The notes under the pieces are model-generated. The model saw only the letters and a list, made by a program, of their open reading frames with translations. It ran no database searches and was not told the DNA's origin. 23,371 nt of DNA, from positions 1-23,371 of IMG/VR virus record IMGVR_UViG_3300036978_000130; one strand, given 5' to 3'. This DNA is from a virus. This document shows, one piece after another, positions 8,154-15,230 of this stretch; position 1 is the stretch's first letter; every line of letters begins with the position of its first letter. Position numbers and translations under genes: made by a program.

Positions 8154-10076
8154 ATGCGAAGTCTTCTAGGCCGCTTCCACCGTCCGATGTCGCGTGGTCT
8201 TGTCAACAACATGTTGACGATGAACAACCTTGGCGACGGCTCAACGCTGTCCCTTGACTTCACGACGATGGGTGGGGTACTTGATCCCCGGTTGACCTTC
8301 AGCCGCGCCAGCACTGCTACCTTCGTGAACTCAAGCGGGTATGTGGATCATGCGGGGGCGAACCTACAACCATATAGCCAAGATCAATCGCAGATTGGTA
8401 CATGGGTTCGCCAAGATCTATCTGGCGTAGATGCAAATGTTGTCGCTACTACTGACCCAAATGGTGGAAGCAATGCATCAAAGATAAAGTCAGCAGCCTC
8501 ACTTCAAGCGCATCTTGTTTACTCAACAATCAGTACTTCAATTAGTTCTGGTCTTGCGTACACATTTAGCGTGTATGTAAAGAAAGCAGAGTTAAAATAC
8601 TTTGCAATTCATCTTGCTAGTACTGCGCGATACACGGTAATTTTTGATCTTGATACCGGAGTAATGACTGCAACAAACAGCACCGGGACACCGCTTGGGA
8701 CTTCATATTCATCATCTAATGCTGGGAATGGTTGGTGGAGGTTGTCTGCAACGATGATCGCGCAATCAACCACTATCTACCCACACCTTTGTTTGTCCAA
8801 TTCCGGAACGCCTTCGGTTAATGCGTCTGGACAACCTTATTACTTAGGTACTTTGAATGATGGCGTATATACATGGGGCGCACAACTCAACCCCGGCTCC
8901 ACCGCTCAGACCTACTACCCAACAACCACAGCGGCATACCACGCCCCGCGATTCGACTACAGCCCTACGAACATTGGGGAGCCAAGGGGCCTGCTGATAG
9001 AGGGGCAGGCGGCTAATGTGTGTTCCTACAGTGAAGACTTTGCAAACGCAGCGTGGACAAAGAGTGGCATTGCACAAACACCCGCATCTGGAACTTCTCC
9101 GGACAACAGCAATACCGCTACGCTTATTGCTGAAAATGCTGGTGGTTTCATCAAACACAGCCTTGAAAGATCAGTAACTGTAACCGCAGGAAGCGTATAT
9201 ACATGGAGTGTCTTCCTTAAAGAAGCATCTAGTAACTCTCGGCGATATGCGTGCGTTCAAGTTGCAGACGGACAAGCAATTGCTGCGCGAAATACTGTTG
9301 TGTTTGATTTACAAACTGGAACAGTAACAGCAAATGGAGTTAATAACGGAACGGCAGGTGCGCCTACTGATGTTGCTCACAGCATTACTTCTTACAGAGA
9401 TGGTTGGTATCGCGTAAGTGTGACGATGAAATATGTCGCATCACCGTGTTACCCAACGGTAATCCTTAGTGATATTTCAACATTGTACGGCGGTAGTAAT
9501 CAGCCGTTCTACACAGCAACAGTTCCTTACAAAAGCCTGTTGGTTTACGGCGGACAACTAGAACTAGGTTCCGGTGCATCCTCGTACATCCCTACGGGCG
9601 CGAGTGGGGTCACGCGGACTGTTGATACTTGCTACATGAGCGGTATCAGTAGTTGGTACAACGAGTCCGCAGGAACGGTCATAAGCAATATCACTTACGA
9701 CGGACTGGCTACTGATAATTCAGGTATTGAATTGAGTGTTGGCACAGGTTCTTCACCAACCAATCGCATTGGTATTAGAAAGGGATATGTTGATTACTAC
9801 AGCGGTGGAGTGAACTCTGCTGAAATGTATCCAACAGTCACCTCTGGAAATGTTCGTATTGGTACTGCATATTCGCTGAACGACTTTGCCATGTGTAGTA
9901 ATGGTGGAACAATGCGAACAGATGGGTCTGGAGCGGTTCCAGTTGGCTTGAACACGCTCAAACTTTACGCGGATAATGGAACTAGTGGTCTTGTGCTAAA
10001 TGGATTGATCAAGTCAATCAAGTACTTCCCAACGCGCCTTTCCAACGCCCAACTCCAAACCCTAACGGCTCCCTAA
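8154..10076 (+). CDS. Large modular virion protein with two carbohydrate-binding-like beta-sandwich repeats
   Basis: 640 residues. After a short N-terminus comes STLSLDFTTMGGVLDPRLTF and SRASTATFVNSSGYVD, a phage structural motif I know from tail and head-fibre proteins. Two similar domains follow, about residues 80-250 and 285-475. Each has a 'YTFSVYVKKA' or 'YTWSVFLKEA' strand, a 'VFDLDTG' or 'VFDLQTGTV' strand, a 'GWWRLSATM' or 'GWYRVSVTM' strand, and ends in 'TWGAQLNPGS' or 'VYGGQLELGS'. Between them lies the linker HAPRFDYSP...EPRGLLIEGQ. The C-terminal 150 residues look like another beta domain. The repeats resemble carbohydrate-binding modules, so binding to host or capsid surface glycans is likely. 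Base composition alternates between G+C-rich linkers and A+T-rich domains. The ATG has only a weak ribosome site. Confidence 0.78.
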   Translation: MRSLLGRFHRPMSRGLVNNMLTMNNLGDGSTLSLDFTTMGGVLDPRLTFSRASTATFVNSSGYVDHAGANLQPYSQDQSQIGTWVRQDLSGVDANVVATTDPNGGSNASKIKSAASLQAHLVYSTISTSISSGLAYTFSVYVKKAELKYFAIHLASTARYTVIFDLDTGVMTATNSTGTPLGTSYSSSNAGNGWWRLSATMIAQSTTIYPHLCLSNSGTPSVNASGQPYYLGTLNDGVYTWGAQLNPGSTAQTYYPTTTAAYHAPRFDYSPTNIGEPRGLLIEGQAANVCSYSEDFANAAWTKSGIAQTPASGTSPDNSNTATLIAENAGGFIKHSLERSVTVTAGSVYTWSVFLKEASSNSRRYACVQVADGQAIAARNTVVFDLQTGTVTANGVNNGTAGAPTDVAHSITSYRDGWYRVSVTMKYVASPCYPTVILSDISTLYGGSNQPFYTATVPYKSLLVYGGQLELGSGASSYIPTGASGVTRTVDTCYMSGISSWYNESAGTVISNITYDGLATDNSGIELSVGTGSSPTNRIGIRKGYVDYYSGGVNSAEMYPTVTSGNVRIGTAYSLNDFAMCSNGGTMRTDGSGAVPVGLNTLKLYADNGTSGLVLNGLIKSIKYFPTRLSNAQLQTLTAP

Positions 10077-10078
10077 AC

Positions 10079-10381
10079 ATGGACTACATGCTCCGCACCA
10101 CCACAGAGTCTGAAATGGAAGACATCCTCATAGCCGCAGGGGTTGCCCAGGAGGCCACGGATATCGAAGGGGAGGTCATGGTCATTCCAACCGCAGGGAT
10201 CTCCATTGACCACATAGGAGCCATCCCACCTAAGACTGACATTGATGGCAACCCCGTGTCACCTGGGGATCTAAGGTGGCACACGAACATCCGCGCCATG
10301 ATCGAGTTGACCGAACAGCAGATTACTGCGTTGCCAACCTTTACCCCCGAGCCGTCCATTCCCTACCGGGTGTTTGCCTGA
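10079..10381 (+). CDS. Small phage protein, conserved type, unknown function
   Basis: 100 residues, acidic, soluble. The pattern is an N-terminal helical part, then 'GISIDHIGAIPP', 'DLRWHTNIRAMIELT', and a Pro-rich end 'PSIPYRVFA'. I recognise this style (a 'HxNxR' block and a final RVxA) from small proteins encoded next to tail-fibre genes in many phages; their role is not established to my knowledge. The start lies two bases after the stop of the large modular gene. Its stop overlaps the next start by one base (TGATG), so translation is probably coupled into the following membrane-protein cassette. Confidence 0.7.
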   Translation: MDYMLRTTTESEMEDILIAAGVAQEATDIEGEVMVIPTAGISIDHIGAIPPKTDIDGNPVSPGDLRWHTNIRAMIELTEQQITALPTFTPEPSIPYRVFA

Positions 10382-10866
10382 TGTACCGCGTTGCGCTGGC
10401 ATTCCTGCTTGCCGGCTGCTCGCCCGTGAGCCGCATTGCCAACAACACCAACGAGATCCGTACCCAGGCTCAGTTGCTTGCCGACCACGGTATGGCAATC
10501 AATGACCCGGTAGTGGTGACAGGCGCGACCCGTATTGACACCCTTGCCGCAGGGATTCACATTGCCTTAGGAGGCGTTGAGGACAAGGAGAGTGCTTGGC
10601 TCAATACCGTGTGGATGATCGCGGCAGCAGCCATCGTAGTGGGCGTGTGCTATCTGCTGTGGTCGAGCGGCCTTGGGACAATGATAAGACTTGCCATAGG
10701 TTGGCTTCCTCGCAAACAGCGTCAGGATGCAGACCTTGCCGCAGGTATGCTTGACCCATCGAAACCAGAGGACGCTCGCGAATATATCGCTGCCCGTCGT
10801 GCCTCTGATCCATACTTTGACGCGGCCTTCAAAAAGGCACGGGCAGCACATAAGGAGACACCGTAA
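10381..10866 (+). CDS. Lipoprotein-like protein with internal membrane helix; candidate lysis (u-spanin-like) protein
   Basis: 161 residues from the ATG that overlaps the previous stop (TGATG). A longer frame from 10276 exists but would overlap the previous gene deeply. Residues 1-13 read MYRVALAFLLAGC: a short basic start, a hydrophobic core and a lipobox LAGC, so Cys13 could be lipidated. Residues about 14-75 form an exported domain, about 76-96 a strong membrane helix (VWMIAAAAIVVGVCYLLW), and 97-161 a charged tail. A lipoprotein signal plus one membrane helix is the plan of unimolecular spanins (phage T1 gp11), which fuse the two membranes of Gram-negative hosts. Here the exported part is short and a tail follows the helix, so this is only a hypothesis. 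Its stop overlaps the next start (TAATG). Confidence 0.72.
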   Translation: MYRVALAFLLAGCSPVSRIANNTNEIRTQAQLLADHGMAINDPVVVTGATRIDTLAAGIHIALGGVEDKESAWLNTVWMIAAAAIVVGVCYLLWSSGLGTMIRLAIGWLPRKQRQDADLAAGMLDPSKPEDAREYIAARRASDPYFDAAFKKARAAHKETP

Positions 10867-10979
10867 TGCTCGCAGATTTCTCTTCAACGCTTGGGTCGAT
10901 CTGGTTCGCATTGGCAGCAGCCGCAGTTTCGTTCGGTGCTGGATGGGTACTTAAAGGAAAGTACGGTCATAAGTTCTAA
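10866..10979 (+). CDS. 37-residue single-pass membrane peptide
   Basis: A short gene of 37 codons that begins MLADFSSTLGSIWFALAAAA and ends KGKYGHKF. Residues about 11-29 form one hydrophobic helix; the end is basic. It is joined to both neighbours by one-base TAATG overlaps, which strongly supports it despite the size. The previous gene ends with AAGGAGACACCGTA, giving an AAGGAG ribosome site. A tiny membrane protein beside the lipoprotein-like gene suggests a holin or lysis regulator, but no family can be assigned. Confidence 0.68.
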   Translation: MLADFSSTLGSIWFALAAAAVSFGAGWVLKGKYGHKF

Positions 10980-11896
10980 TGGCGAAAATCCCCTTCAACG
11001 TGCGGGCTGCTGCTAGGAACATACACCTAGTAGATCTCGATTGCACGTCGAAGAGGAACGAATGGGTATTTTTGCTATCAGGTGACAGGCACCATGATAA
11101 CCCACATGCCGACCATGCTCTTGAACTCAAACACCTAGAGATGGCAAGGAGTCGCAATGCGGGAATCATTGATGTCGGCGATATGCATTGCGCGATGGAA
11201 GGTAAATTCGATCCTCGCCGCAACAAGGCGGGTATTCGTGAGGAGCATGCAATGGCTCCAGACTACCTCGATTCCTTAGTTCGGTACGCGTCAGACTTCT
11301 ACGCACCGTTCTCCAAGAACTTCATTGTCATTGGTCGAGGGAACCATGAGTCTGCAATCCTGAAGAACTGCGAAACAGATATCACCGAGCGCACATGCGA
11401 GCGGATGTCGCAAATATCAAAGGTTAAAGTCCACCCAGGTGGGTACGGAGGATGGGTTCGTTTCCTAGCCGAGATCGGTACGGAGCGATACACACTTAGC
11501 CTCAAGTACTTCCACGGTGCTGGCGGCGCAGCGTTGATGTCGTTTGACACGCTGAAGATCAGACGCGCTGCGGCTGTCACACCTGACGCTGACGTTGTGG
11601 TGCAGGGTCACGTTCACAAGCAATGGTTCATGCCGCTGTCACGCGAGCGGTTGGTATGCGACAAGGGTGGATGCAGGGTGGTGTCTGACCTGCAATACCA
11701 CGTTCGCACAGGAACGTACAAGGACGAGTTTGATGACGGTCACGTTGGCTGGCACGTTGAGCAGGGGCGCGGCCCGGAGGTCATTGGCGCGGTGTGGATG
11801 AAGTTAATGCTTGCAAAGCAAACGATCAAGCCACACGGCGACCATCCCGGCAGAACCGCGTATCAGTTAACTCCCGAATTCACTCTTGCACACTGA
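10979..11896 (+). CDS. Calcineurin-like metallophosphoesterase
   Basis: 305 residues. The metal-binding motifs of the calcineurin-like phosphoesterase fold appear in order: GDRHHD (35-40, the D-x-H motif), VGDMH (66-70, the GD motif), GRGNHES (119-125, the GNHE motif), YFHG (177-180) and QGHVHK (209-214, the GHxH motif). Such enzymes use two metal ions to cut phosphomono- or phosphodiesters. In phages the substrate is rarely known; nucleic acids or nucleotides are plausible. The start ATG overlaps the stop of the 37-residue peptide by one base, and AAAGGAAAG lies upstream. No sign of truncation. Confidence 0.9.
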   Translation: MAKIPFNVRAAARNIHLVDLDCTSKRNEWVFLLSGDRHHDNPHADHALELKHLEMARSRNAGIIDVGDMHCAMEGKFDPRRNKAGIREEHAMAPDYLDSLVRYASDFYAPFSKNFIVIGRGNHESAILKNCETDITERTCERMSQISKVKVHPGGYGGWVRFLAEIGTERYTLSLKYFHGAGGAALMSFDTLKIRRAAAVTPDADVVVQGHVHKQWFMPLSRERLVCDKGGCRVVSDLQYHVRTGTYKDEFDDGHVGWHVEQGRGPEVIGAVWMKLMLAKQTIKPHGDHPGRTAYQLTPEFTLAH

Positions 11897-11905
11897 GGTA
11901 TCACC

Positions 11906-12169
11906 ATGCGTGTACGACTTGGTGGCAAGTACTGGACGCTTCGATTCGTTCACAATATGCGCGACTACGGCGACATGGTTGACCCCGGCGTTGTGCGCGG
12001 TCGCATCATTCGCATTGCAACCTGGCCGTGTGAGAAGGACAGATTGGATACGGTCATCCACGAGGCATTGCACGCAATTCGACCCGAACTAGACGAAGAC
12101 GCTGTGGCGCGGACGGCAACCGATATCGCGCATTTGCTGTGGAAACTTGGCTACAGACGGACGGAATGA
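11906..12169 (+). CDS. Small zinc-metallopeptidase-like (HExxH) phage protein
   Basis: 87 residues. The segment TVIHEALHAI (about 50-59) contains the zinc-binding HEALH motif; DEDAV and WKLGYRR follow near the end. This short 'LIHEALH...LWxLGYR' protein type is common in phage genomes and is usually labelled a putative metallopeptidase; a true substrate is not known. Beginning MRVRLGGKYWTLRFV, it has a compact beta-hairpin-like N-terminus. GAGGT precedes the ATG, nine bases after the phosphoesterase stop. It is the last plus-strand gene before the converging minus operon. Confidence 0.82.
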   Translation: MRVRLGGKYWTLRFVHNMRDYGDMVDPGVVRGRIIRIATWPCEKDRLDTVIHEALHAIRPELDEDAVARTATDIAHLLWKLGYRRTE

Positions 12170-12210
12170 AAAACCCCTACGCCGCAGTGTGTGGTGCTAC
12201 GACGCAGGGG
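12169..12210 (-). terminator. Rho-independent terminator of the minus operon
   Basis: Read on the minus strand, the arms at 12210-12197 and 12187-12174 form a 14-bp stem with three G-U pairs and a nine-base loop, followed at once by five U (complement of the A run 12169-12173). On the plus strand the same arms have A-C mismatches and no U tract, so it works for the minus transcript only. It lies just after the stop of the Gp157 gene and abuts the end of the convergent plus gene. Confidence 0.88.
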
Positions 12211-12232
12211 GAGAGGATCGGACGGGTTCAGT

Positions 12233-12736
12233 CTAGCGGATTCGCAGACTCGTCCCGCGTGGAAGCAAACGGCATCCCGCAATTTCAATACCGCTGTCAA
12301 GTGCGGATCGAATGACATCCTTGTCAGGCTCGCGGACAATACGTTGGAAAGCGGGATCAAGTGCAGACGGATCGTCAATCTCAAGCGACTGCTTGCCTCC
12401 CACGCCGGCGACGCTCAGTTTGAACCGGGGCGTTTCAATCTTGAGTTTGCCTGTTTGCTCCATTGCTGCCTTCAAGCCTTCCTTGAGGCGTGTAGCCAGC
12501 GCATCGTCAGCCGTAGCGAGCGCACGGATTCGAGAGGCTTCCTTGCCCCTCGACTCCGCTCGCATTTCCAACTCACGAATGAATCCTGCGTAGGACTCAG
12601 CCTTGCTGTCGAGGGCAACATCAAGACCCGTGAGATGCTCGTTGAGCGCGTCCTGCGCTTCAACTGAATCAATGCCGCCGTCAAGCACGGCATCAAGAAT
12701 GGTTTGCATTTCGGTTGTTATGGCGTAGAGCGACAT
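12233..12736 (-). CDS. Gp157-family protein (Siphovirus Gp157 type)
   Basis: 167 residues from the ATG at 12736, which overlaps the stop of the ERF gene by one base (TGATG) and has GAGGAGG upstream. Residues about 5-95 are helical (tandem 'LDVALDSKAESYAGFIREL' and 'RLKEGLKAAMEQTG' segments). A beta-rich end contains TPRFKLSV, then SLEIDD, PALDPAFQRI-type residues, and a final RGTSLRIR. This is the pattern of the Gp157 family, often found beside phage recombination genes; one streptococcal member was linked to phage resistance, but its molecular role is unclear. Here it is paired with ERF, implying a part in recombination or DNA metabolism. It is the last gene of the operon. Confidence 0.85.
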   Translation of the reverse strand: MSLYAITTEMQTILDAVLDGGIDSVEAQDALNEHLTGLDVALDSKAESYAGFIRELEMRAESRGKEASRIRALATADDALATRLKEGLKAAMEQTGKLKIETPRFKLSVAGVGGKQSLEIDDPSALDPAFQRIVREPDKDVIRSALDSGIEIAGCRLLPRGTSLRIR

Positions 12737-13530
12737 CAAAATACCTCCTCTTTCACAGCCTTCACGTTGCCGAGGCAGCGCATGATCTGCAGGGTGTCAC
12801 CGATGCGCTCTACGTCGAGTGTGATGGAGTTGCCAATAGTGTCACTCAGCAACTTGGCGTACTCCTCTACGCTCGTTGCAATCCACGCAATGCCATGCTC
12901 GCCCTCGGCCTGAACGGCATAGGGCTTGCCTGGTCGCGCCACTACGCGCATGATTTGGAATACCCCGGCGTATTCATCGGGGTACGCGTCGGCAACGATC
13001 CTGTCCTTGACAGGTGCTGCCTTAACAGGTGCTGCCTTTGCAGGGGGCGCAGATGCCTTGGGCGCAGCCGGAGCCGCACCCTTGGCTTCGGTTGGCTTGA
13101 ACGTCTTGCGAGGCTCAGGGCGGTCGTTACGGTCGTTGCTGCTGCCGGCGTTGCCGTCATCGTCCTCTTCGCCGACAATGCCAGTAATGGCTGCAAGTGA
13201 GTATCGACGCAAATAGGTTATGCTCGAACCTAACTGCTGCACCGTTGCACGGTCAGGAAGTGCAGACCAAATTGTCTCAGCCATCCATTCCCCGCTTGAG
13301 TGCAGGAGGGTGGTGGTTACGCCGACCGAGCCGCCATCGTTGCTAACGGTCTGAACCGCGCTGATCCCCTGCGCTGCAAGTGGTGCGCGTACCGCGTTAA
13401 TGATCGCACCTAGGCTGGCGTACCGCGACTTGAAGTGCGGGTTGACCGCATCTAAGTTGGGGTTCTTGATGTGGCCGTTCGCCGCCGCCAGTGCCTTCGC
13501 CAACTCTCCGATTGTTTCGCTACGTTGCAA
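12736..13530 (-). CDS. erf: ERF-family single-strand annealing recombinase
   Basis: 264 residues from a TTG at 13530, chosen because AGAGAGGA lies seven bases upstream; a TTG at 13581 is in frame but lacks a ribosome site. Residues about 5-125 are a clear ERF domain: IGELAKALAAANGHI, NPHFKSRYASLGAI, VTTTLLHSSGEW and QLGSSITYLRRYSLAAITGI followed by EEDDDGN. Residues about 135-180 are a Pro/Ala/Lys linker with AAPVKAAPVK. A compact C-terminal domain follows. ERF proteins anneal complementary strands and promote genome circularisation or recombination, as in phage P22. No exonuclease or SSB partner is seen in the window. It has its own promoter at 13599-13626. Confidence 0.93.
   Translation of the reverse strand: MQRSETIGELAKALAAANGHIKNPNLDAVNPHFKSRYASLGAIINAVRAPLAAQGISAVQTVSNDGGSVGVTTTLLHSSGEWMAETIWSALPDRATVQQLGSSITYLRRYSLAAITGIVGEEDDDGNAGSSNDRNDRPEPRKTFKPTEAKGAAPAAPKASAPPAKAAPVKAAPVKDRIVADAYPDEYAGVFQIMRVVARPGKPYAVQAEGEHGIAWIATSVEEYAKLLSDTIGNSITLDVERIGDTLQIMRCLGNVKAVKEEVF
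13010..13038 (-). repeat. Two-copy 15-base tandem repeat in the ERF linker
   Basis: The word ACAGGTGCTGCCTT occurs at 13010-13023 and 13025-13038, a 15-base period that encodes the duplicated AAPVK unit of the Pro/Ala linker. Such in-frame repeats can change linker length by slippage without breaking the protein. Confidence 0.75.
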
Positions 13531-13573
13531 TGTGAAGTCCTCTCTAGTGACTGCGCGGAACGCCGCGCACGAC

Positions 13574-13590
13574 TGACACAACGTGTGTCA
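13574..13590. promoter_or_regulatory. Candidate operator, TGACACA-N3-TGTGTCA dyad
   Basis: A perfect 7-base inverted repeat with a 3-base centre (13574-13580 and 13584-13590). It lies just downstream of the ERF promoter, overlapping or just beyond the expected transcription start near 13592, where a repressor would block initiation or escape. Related TGACAC words occur near 18703, 18719 and 19205. Confidence 0.5.
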
Positions 13591-13598
13591 ATGTGATA

Positions 13599-13626
13599 GT
13601 TATACCTCCAAGCATCATAATGTCAA
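13599..13626 (-). promoter_or_regulatory. Sigma70-type promoter for ERF-Gp157
   Basis: On the minus strand a perfect -35 TTGACA (13626-13621) is followed after 16 bases by TATAAC (13604-13599). The expected start is near 13592, giving a leader of about 60 nt to the ERF TTG start. The -35 box overlaps the stop codon of the HNH gene, so ERF and Gp157 can be expressed apart from the rest of the operon. Confidence 0.75.
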
Positions 13627-14522
13627 GGGGGCAAATCCGGAAGGACATCCATTTTTGCAAACTCATTGCCATGAGCCTCAAACCATGCCAGCCGCATCAA
13701 GTTCTTCCAAGCCTGTTTGTTATCCACCAATCCCTTTATTCTTGCTGCTAAACCGACAAGCCGATGGCATCCGGGACACAGCGCAACCATGTGCTTGTTG
13801 TCTGGGTCGTTGACCTTGCCGATCACGTGATGTACATGAATAATCTTTGGATTGATCCGGTCGCACAATTGGCATTTGCGCTCAATTGCACCTGTTGCCG
13901 TCATCCGCTTGCCGCCGAAATACTTCTGGTCTTTCCAGTATGTGGCCGCGCAGTGCCTAGTGCAGTACGTCTGCTTACCGCTCGCTGGCAAAAACGGCGC
14001 GTTGCATCCACGGCATAGTTTCCGTTTGATGTCGCCGTGATGATTCTCTAGGTACTTTGCAAACTGTTCTGGGTAATGTAATTGCAACGCATACACAACC
14101 GAATCGACGTTTAGGCTTATGGAGCGTGCATATTGAGTAATCTTTAACTTTGGGTTTTCTAGCAGCGCGGCAAGGTGCTTCTTGATTGATTTCTTGTCGT
14201 AGCCGGCACGTTTCTTGACGGGCTTGTTTCGCACTTTCCGGTAGTCCGTTATGCCAATCTCGTTAAGTTTGCAAGCAACCGCCGCGTAGGTGCGGTTCAG
14301 CCGCTCGGCCATATTGGTAATTGACACCGACCCTTCAACCATAGCGCGCAATTCTGCAATCTCGTCATCTTCCCAAACCAAATTGCCCACCATTTGCACG
14401 CCAAGTCTTTGCAGCCGACGATGCACATTTTGCCCGTTAGTGCCGAGCAGTTTGCCTGTTTTCCATACAGACTTCGTTTCGTTGTACGTGCGAATAATGT
14501 CTTCGTGTTCAATTCTCTTCAT
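13623..14522 (-). CDS. HNH endonuclease with N-terminal HTH segments and zinc ribbon
   Basis: 299 residues from the ATG at 14522. A longer frame to 14636 overlaps a small coupled gene and is not chosen. Residues about 5-45 and 52-92 look like two helix-turn-helix or Myb-like DNA-binding units (the second with SITNMAERLNRTYAAVACKL). About 120-150 is another helical unit. A four-Cys zinc ribbon follows (C170, C173, C187, C191), then an HNH nuclease core: CQLCD (217-221), IHVHHVIG (228-235), ALCPGCHR (247-254). The enzyme should nick or cut DNA with some sequence preference. It could be a free-standing homing endonuclease or a phage-metabolism nuclease. Its start lies within the end of the 52-residue gene upstream, so it is probably translationally coupled. 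Confidence 0.9.
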   Translation of the reverse strand: MKRIEHEDIIRTYNETKSVWKTGKLLGTNGQNVHRRLQRLGVQMVGNLVWEDDEIAELRAMVEGSVSITNMAERLNRTYAAVACKLNEIGITDYRKVRNKPVKKRAGYDKKSIKKHLAALLENPKLKITQYARSISLNVDSVVYALQLHYPEQFAKYLENHHGDIKRKLCRGCNAPFLPASGKQTYCTRHCAATYWKDQKYFGGKRMTATGAIERKCQLCDRINPKIIHVHHVIGKVNDPDNKHMVALCPGCHRLVGLAARIKGLVDNKQAWKNLMRLAWFEAHGNEFAKMDVLPDLPP

Positions 14523-14667
14523 CGGTTCCACGCGCCTTGTATCGGTTGGCAATTTCGCGAGCAAGTTCAGCGCGTAGGTATTGGATTTCAGTCGATGCCT
14601 CAAGCAGCAAAGGATCAGTTGACTCAGAGGTCGCAATGCGGTCTACGATGTCCTCAATCTCAATCAT
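14509..14667 (-). CDS. 52-residue helical protein, unknown function
   Basis: 52 codons, beginning MIEIEDIVDRIATSESTDPL and ending YKARGTDEEN. Acidic and helical, with no membrane segment. The start overlaps the previous stop as ATGA (14664-14667), and the end overlaps the HNH start by 14 bases. Two overlaps and a conserved operon direction support it as a true small gene. No family recognised. Confidence 0.62.
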   Translation of the reverse strand: MIEIEDIVDRIATSESTDPLLLEASTEIQYLRAELAREIANRYKARGTDEEN

Positions 14668-14867
14668 CCCTCACCCTCGTACATCACTCTGTCAAGTTTT
14701 TCAACAAATTTACTTCTTATCGTTTCCCTCAAACACTCGCATTCTGCTTGCGCCTTTGCAAGTTGCACCTCAAGCAATTTGATTCGTATTTCAAGAAGTA
14801 AAACGTCCCTGCCGGGGGAACGCCCCCCAGCAGGAACGCCGCAAAAACCATCGTTAGACGTTGACAT
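14664..14867 (-). CDS. 67-residue coiled-coil protein, unknown function
   Basis: Starts MSTSNDGFCG from the ATG at 14867, with GAAGG six bases upstream and a 14-base overlap with the preceding HTH gene. Residues about 22-60 are a long amphipathic helix (LLLEIRIKLLEVQLAKAQ and onward). It ends with an ATGA overlap into the next gene. A strong terminator-like hairpin falls inside codons about 10-21, which is odd for a coding region: either the gene is expressed under attenuation, or the true start is downstream (for example a TTG in the helix). Confidence 0.55.
   Translation of the reverse strand: MSTSNDGFCGVPAGGRSPGRDVLLLEIRIKLLEVQLAKAQAECECLRETIRSKFVEKLDRVMYEGEG
14796..14838 (-). terminator. 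Terminator-like hairpin within the minus operon
   Basis: On the minus strand 14838-14824 pairs with 14818-14804 in a 15-bp stem including two G-U pairs, with a five-base loop, followed by UUUUACUUCUU. On the plus strand the two wobble pairs become mismatches, so the orientation is minus. It follows the HTH gene stop (14854) by 16 bases and would separate the upstream regulatory/modification genes from HNH. Confidence 0.6.
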
Positions 14868-15018
14868 TAGCAGCCTTCACTTTGTGTCGGCTACCACGCA
14901 AGATGCGCGACACGCTTCCAGCACTGATGCCGTACTTGACGGCAATGTCGCACTGGCGCATCCCGGCTTCTTTGTCAACACGCACACCCTCAACAATAAA
15001 TGGACTCAATTTTTTCAT
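14854..15018 (-). CDS. 54-residue helix-turn-helix protein
   Basis: 54 codons starting MKKLSPFIVEGVRVDKEAGM and continuing RQCDIAVKYGISAGSVSRIL, then a basic end. Residues about 21-43 are a clear helix-turn-helix (CDIAVKYGIS-AGSVSRILRG) of the kind seen in resolvase-like and small phage regulators. The start overlaps the previous stop as ATGA (15015-15018). It probably binds DNA as a phage regulator; the target is unknown. Confidence 0.75.
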   Translation of the reverse strand: MKKLSPFIVEGVRVDKEAGMRQCDIAVKYGISAGSVSRILRGSRHKVKAANVNV

Positions 15019-15230
15019 GGCACTTTCCTGTTAATTGTTTGAAGCAATGACTTAATCTCTTCCGCTGCCTTCGCCCTGTCAAATTCTACCCCGCTGTCAA
15101 TGACCCCGCCAATGACCCCAAGCATGCGCGATTGCTGCTGCAAATCGAACAACCGAGTGCGAAGTTCTGTGATGACTCGTCCGCGTTCGTTTAACAGTTC
15201 CTCGTAGAAGTGCGCTGGTGGTTGACTCAT
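15015..15230 (-). CDS. 71-residue helical protein, unknown function
   Basis: Starts MSQPPAHFYEELLNERGR. Residues about 8-35 and 48-66 are helical (VITELRTRLFDLQQQSRM; AKAAEEIKSLLQTI), separated by a short Gly/Ile-rich turn (GVIGGVIDSG). ATGA overlaps join it to both neighbours, and AAGGATGG lies upstream. No family recognised; possibly an oligomerising accessory protein. Confidence 0.68.
   Translation of the reverse strand: MSQPPAHFYEELLNERGRVITELRTRLFDLQQQSRMLGVIGGVIDSGVEFDRAKAAEEIKSLLQTINRKVP

Noticed and set aside
13764-14018. Plus-strand frames opposite the HNH gene
   Set aside because: They are shadows: the HNH and zinc-ribbon motifs lie on the minus strand.
14523-14636. N-terminal extension of the HNH protein
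   Set aside because: It is out of frame with, and covered by, the coupled 52-residue gene; the ATG at 14522 fits the operon better.
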